64,000 nt of DNA from Bremia lactucae (lineage: Eukaryota > Oomycota > Peronosporomycetes > Peronosporales > Peronosporaceae): NCBI RefSeq assembly GCF_004359215.1, contig NC_090613.1:5421406-5485405 (forward strand), read 5' to 3'. The position numbers were made by a program, and so were the translations under genes. Positions 60,507 to 64,000 of the stretch are shown here, one piece after another (within the stretch, counting starts at the first letter, position 1; the number at the start of each line of letters is the position of its first letter). The notes beneath the pieces were generated by a model, which had not been told where the DNA came from, did no database searches, and saw only the letters and a list, made by a program, of their open reading frames with translations.

Positions 60507-61346
60507 ATGGCTTACGTCACGCTGACCAATATCACTGTGCTAGACAATCCTACAGCCTTTACCAATCCTCTCCAATTCGAGGTTACGTTTGAGTGCGCAC
60601 AACCGCTTGAGGCTGGTGCGTCCAACACCTCATCATAATTAATTCTGTAATGCCAATAAATGTCCTGATGTTTGGTTTCAGACCTCGAGTGGAAAATCAC
60701 GTATGTTGGCAGCGCTGAAGACGAGAGTCGAGATCAGGTGCTGGAAGAAGTGCTAGTTGGTCCTGTGCCCGTGGGAACGAACAAATTTGTCTTTCAATCG
60801 GATCCGCCAAATCCTGATCTGATTCCCGACGAAGACAAGGTTGGCGTAACTGTAGCCCTTGTAACCTGTTCGTACCGTGGGCGAGAATTTGTACGCGTGG
60901 GGTACTATGTCAACAACGATTATGCTGACCCATTTTTATTGGAAAATCCACCCACGCGCGTCGATGTAAGCAAGTTGCAGCGCAATATATTGGCGGATAA
61001 GCCACGTGTCACACGTTTCCCAATTGACTGGTCACCAACGGGTGCAAAGGACTCTAAGATCATGGAAGATGGTTCTAATCTGACATTCTCAAACCCAGGA
61101 CAGAGTGGCAGCTTTGGGCTCTCTGGCGGCAACGACCTTGATATGGATTTCGTGGATGACGAAGAGCTTGTGAAGGCAGCTGCTCAGCTGGACCACAATT
61201 ACACGGATATTGTGATTGACGGGGCCATGGTGGATGGTATGGAGGAGGACATTGATCTTGACGAAGAGGACGACGAAGCTGACTCAGTGGAAGAAGCGGA
61301 AGAAGAAGACGCAGATGGAGATCTCGAGATGGAGGATATTGAGTGA
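60507..61346 (+). CDS. ASF1: Histone chaperone ASF1
   Basis: H3-H4 chaperone that hands histones to CAF-1 and HIRA in replication-coupled and replication-independent assembly; nuclear. Two exons, 60507-60615 and 60682-61346, one 66-bp intron; 774 nt, 257 aa. The start MAYVTLTNITVLDNPTAFTN and the exon-joining sequence (ECAQPLEA-DLEWKITYVGSAED) match the family, then VLVGPVPVGTNKFVFQSDPP, VGVTVALVTCSYRGREFVRV, GYYVNND and SKLQRNILADKPRVTRFPID. The conserved core ends near residue 155. The rest is family-variable, ending in a long acidic tail (residues about 215-257, almost all D/E), as in yeast Asf1. It starts 195 bp after the preceding gene and is convergent with PRMT1, 180 bp between stops. 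Confidence 0.95.
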
Positions 61347-61526
61347 AAGACTTCGGTATAGACACTAGCCACAATTGACAAAATTGAGGGGAAACCCGAT
61401 TGTATTTATAGACACAGAAGGAGTGACGGACGAGAATGTTCGAGAGTGTTGGTAACTGCGTGTTTTTTAATAACATCTACTGAAGTAATTGTGATGTAAA
61501 CCACTATCTAAGACCAAAATAGGACT

Positions 61527-62609
61527 TCAGCGCAGCTTAAATTCATGCCGATGATTGTAGGACCCACTTTTGCCATCAAATCGCACATTAATGGCAATAT
61601 CAAGATCGCGTGGATTTGTGGCATTTGGCTTGCACGTCAGCTCGCCTTCAATCAGCTCGCCAGGATGACACGCAAGCTCACCTTCCAGATAAAAAACCGT
61701 CTGTTTCCAATGCGTATACTCGGCTTTAGGTCCCGTCGATAAGCTCAACATTTTATGAGTTGCGGAAAACGTACAGTCAAAGTACGCCACGAGCGCATGG
61801 CAAAAGTCTTGACGAAACGCTGTCAATTGAAAGGTCGATGAAAACGTGAGCTCTTCCTTCGTCACACTTGTCAGATCAATATCGAAAATTGGACACACAT
61901 CAGTCAATAGCGCGTCGCTACTGACGGTATCAACCAGCGGCTCAACTTTGGCAATTTCTTTAATGCAACTCATATCGAAACCGTACACATTATCCCAAAA
62001 ATTTAGTTTTTCGGACTTGTAGTCGCCATCTTCGATAGCTCCGATATAGAGAGTCGCGTGGTCGGGAAACATGAGGCCATGGGGTACGAGATACTTGTCC
62101 CGCGCGTACAGTACCGTATCTAACATCGACTCGTATAATAGAAAGTATCCCATCCACTCGGATATAATAATATCGACTTTGTCTACCGGAAGTGTCAAGT
62201 CCTCCATTTTGCCTTGTAAAAGCGTGATTTGATCGGCATAGCCATTTGCTTGAACGATCATACGCGCCTGCGTCAAGATACTGGAGCAGTCGACTCCATA
62301 GACGTGTTTAGCACCAGCTTTGGCTGCAAACATGGAGAGGATTCCAGTGCCACAACCTACGTCGAGCACCACCTTGTCCTTAAAGAGGTGTTTGCTCTGG
62401 AGAATGGCATTCATGTAAGCTTTGGTGCGCACTGTGTCTTTGAGCATCTCCTCATGAATACCAAAGTGCGAGTACGAGTCAAAGTAGTAGTCTTTGCTCG
62501 TCATCTCCGCGGGGACACTTTCATTGGCAACACGCGGAGCCGACGACATGAAGTTACTCGCGACTGACGAAAAACCAGAGATTGAGCTCACCAATAACTG
62601 CGAGGTCAT
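61527..62609 (-). CDS. PRMT1: Protein arginine N-methyltransferase 1
   Basis: Type I arginine methyltransferase making asymmetric dimethylarginine on histone H4 R3 and RGG proteins with S-adenosylmethionine. One uninterrupted exon, 360 aa, close to the usual PRMT1 length. SAM-binding motif I is VVLDVGCGTGILSMFAAKAG (about residues 80-99), followed by GVDCSSI; post-motif and double-E loop SEWMGYFLLYESML (both glutamates present); the THW loop is YTHWKQTVFYL. The YFDSYSHFGIHEEMLKDTVR start matches the family's SAM-site helix. The protein ends EFKLR. An N-terminal extension of about 37 residues precedes YYFDSY; a later start at residue 21 or 36 is possible. Confidence 0.95.
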   Translation of the reverse strand: MTSQLLVSSISGFSSVASNFMSSAPRVANESVPAEMTSKDYYFDSYSHFGIHEEMLKDTVRTKAYMNAILQSKHLFKDKVVLDVGCGTGILSMFAAKAGAKHVYGVDCSSILTQARMIVQANGYADQITLLQGKMEDLTLPVDKVDIIISEWMGYFLLYESMLDTVLYARDKYLVPHGLMFPDHATLYIGAIEDGDYKSEKLNFWDNVYGFDMSCIKEIAKVEPLVDTVSSDALLTDVCPIFDIDLTSVTKEELTFSSTFQLTAFRQDFCHALVAYFDCTFSATHKMLSLSTGPKAEYTHWKQTVFYLEGELACHPGELIEGELTCKPNATNPRDLDIAINVRFDGKSGSYNHRHEFKLR

Positions 62610-62834
62610 TTTTGCATTTTTGATTGGTTCAGGAGTTTTTTTCAGATATTTAAGCCTTTCAAAATATCAATTTTCTCAATCCCGGTCTCTTAAAGGTGGT
62701 TGCAAGTATGACATTGCTAAGGCGCTTTTAAGTGCATGTTGTTGATAGTGATGACGGACAATTATGATAATCAAGTTATCTAATTAAATAGAATAGCCAT
62801 TAAACATTCGGTAACGGCTCCTTTTCAGCAGTAG
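62610..62834. promoter_or_regulatory. PRMT1 upstream region
   Basis: About 225 bp between the PRMT1 ATG (minus strand) and the LTR-like repeat. It must hold the PRMT1 core promoter; no initiator is clear to me. Confidence 0.3.
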
Positions 62835-63275
62835 TGTAACGGGCTAGAGTTGCCCTAATGTTACACAGTCCCCATTAAGTACATTTGGTACTTAAGGGGA
62901 TGGTTAATTGCTAAGAATTCTTAGCAACCAAAGGTCGATACTTAGGAAGACTAAGCATAAGGAAAAAGTAAAACTGTGGTAATATAATGAAGTTCCTCCG
63001 TATTGTAATCTTCTTTATTAACTAAAAATATAAATCTAACAATGTATTGCAAGTTATTGCTCACAGCCCAGTCGCGCGTCTAGCAGGGATAGGCGAAATT
63101 GATTAAGATACTTTCATCAACCAATGAACAGAGCTGTCGAATTGCCGCTACAATATTACTGCATGGTAATATTGGAAATATCAAGTAAAATCATTAAAAC
63201 ATATATTAATTTTAGGCCACTGCTGAATACAGCTATTTTAACATCCCTCGACCCATAGCCAATCAGAACGCGTAA
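62835..63275 (+). repeat. LTR-like repeat related to family A
   Basis: Starts TGTAACGGGCTAGAGTTGCCC and shares its first about 100 bp with LTR A at 30513 (CTAATGTTACACAGTCCCC, ACTTAAGGGG), then diverges. The right end is uncertain, perhaps at CGCGTAACA near 63275. Its left edge is 226 bp from the PRMT1 ATG. Confidence 0.6.
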
Positions 63276-63404
63276 CAATATGCTTCTCATCGCTCACGTC
63301 GTGTCGTATTCCGTATCGTACCGCACTTTTCCCCACGCTTTAGAATCTTTCGTAAAACACTTGGTTTCATTCGCTAACACGACGACCGTGTCAGCGAAAA
63401 ACAC

Positions 63405-63856
63405 TGTAACGGGGCACTACGACTTGTACTGCTTCAGTACAAGTCCACTTGGCACTGCTTTAGTTGCGAGTGGTGCCTTACGTTATTTCACGTACACTAG
63501 TAGGTGCAGAGGAAGACTTCTCTTTAAGATAACTAATTAAAGAGGATTAAATGAAAACTGTTATAATATTATTAAGTATCTCTTCTTTCTATCTGTTAAC
63601 GCTAACTTAATTTTAAACTAATACTAAACATGCAATTGAAATCTTATCTTATCTTATCTGTCTCTCTCTTTTGTTTACATGTACAGTTGATTAGTCTGCG
63701 GGATAAATAGATATAATGGCCTATACCTATTTATGGATAAGATTTCTGAACATTACTATATAAACTAATATCCTCCAAATATTATAAACCTTTTAGATAA
63801 TATATTAATTAACAACCTTTAAATGTTAGTTTCATGTAACGATACACCCCGTTACA
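63405..63856 (+). repeat. LTR, family B, copy 2
   Basis: 452 bp, TGTAACGGGGCACTACG to ATACACCCCGTTACA. The sequence after it (63857-64000) matches 21584-21655, so this is a 5' LTR whose element runs off the window. Confidence 0.85.
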
Positions 63857-64000
63857 TCACCCCTCCCTTAAACGACAATCACTCTGACTGTCATTGGATG
63901 GAGTGGTCACTATGTGACCGCTTAATTTAAAACAATGTTGATTGGTCAGAACCATCATTTTAAATTCCATCGCATGAAGAATAAACTCATGCGGGGTGTT
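63857..64000 (+). mobile_element. Start of gypsy interior after LTR B
   Basis: Contains CAATCACTCTGACTGTCATT and GAGTGGTCACTATGTGACC, also seen near 21590-21650. No coding sequence is visible before the window ends. Confidence 0.55.

Noticed and set aside
61075..61476. Minus-strand open frame over the ASF1 acidic tail
   Set aside because: Pro/Leu-rich text is the reverse of GAA/GAC repeats; ASF1 explains the region.

Overview
This window reads as nuclear DNA of an oomycete, most likely a Peronosporales species (Phytophthora or downy mildew type). The reasons are intact genes with short GT-AG introns (about 55-100 bp), Ty3/gypsy and Ty1/copia families with chromovirus-style pol remnants, a long APE-type LINE, and DDE transposon relics, all packed around small gene islands. 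The genus is inferred, not shown. There is nothing prokaryotic here.

Layout. 1-6.6 kb: decayed transposons (gypsy pol on the minus strand, a pogo/Tigger-like DDE element, a MULE fragment, gypsy LTRs). 6.6-12.6 kb: a block with a broken gag, a 73-nt hairpin, an intact eight-exon voltage-gated K+ channel gene, a tiny three-exon DAD4-like kinetochore gene, and the 3' part of a minus-strand LINE. 12.6-18.55 kb: the same block again, almost base for base, joined to the first by a single N at 12586; this is probably a false duplication from overlapping contigs. 16.3-28.1 kb: the LINE (APE endonuclease, reverse transcriptase, C-terminal zinc finger, CCHC-type ORF1), split at 21.46-23.98 kb by a mosaic of gypsy and copia scraps. 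28.4-33.3 kb: a minus-strand copia element, itself interrupted by a gypsy LTR. 33.9-50.7 kb: nested gypsy elements with at least four LTR families (called A, B, C and D here), a tRNA-like sequence, and a tandem array of LTR tails.

51.4-62.6 kb is a compact gene island that looks intact: MED12 (Mediator kinase module, six exons, about 1956 aa), TAF13 (TFIID, three exons), an unknown six-exon protein ending in a PCNA-binding-like motif, ASF1 (histone chaperone, two exons), and a convergent single-exon PRMT1-type arginine methyltransferase. For every spliced gene the proposed exons add up to a whole number of codons and restore the family alignment, which is the main support for the models. The products all act in the nucleus on transcription or chromatin, but eukaryotic neighbours need not be functionally linked. 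62.8-64 kb returns to LTR sequence.

Main points for a second look: the N-joined 6-kb duplication, the DAD4-like gene with a 7-nt first coding exon, the PIP-box protein, an antisense open region preceding the family C LTR in two copies, and the LTR-tail array upstream of MED12.
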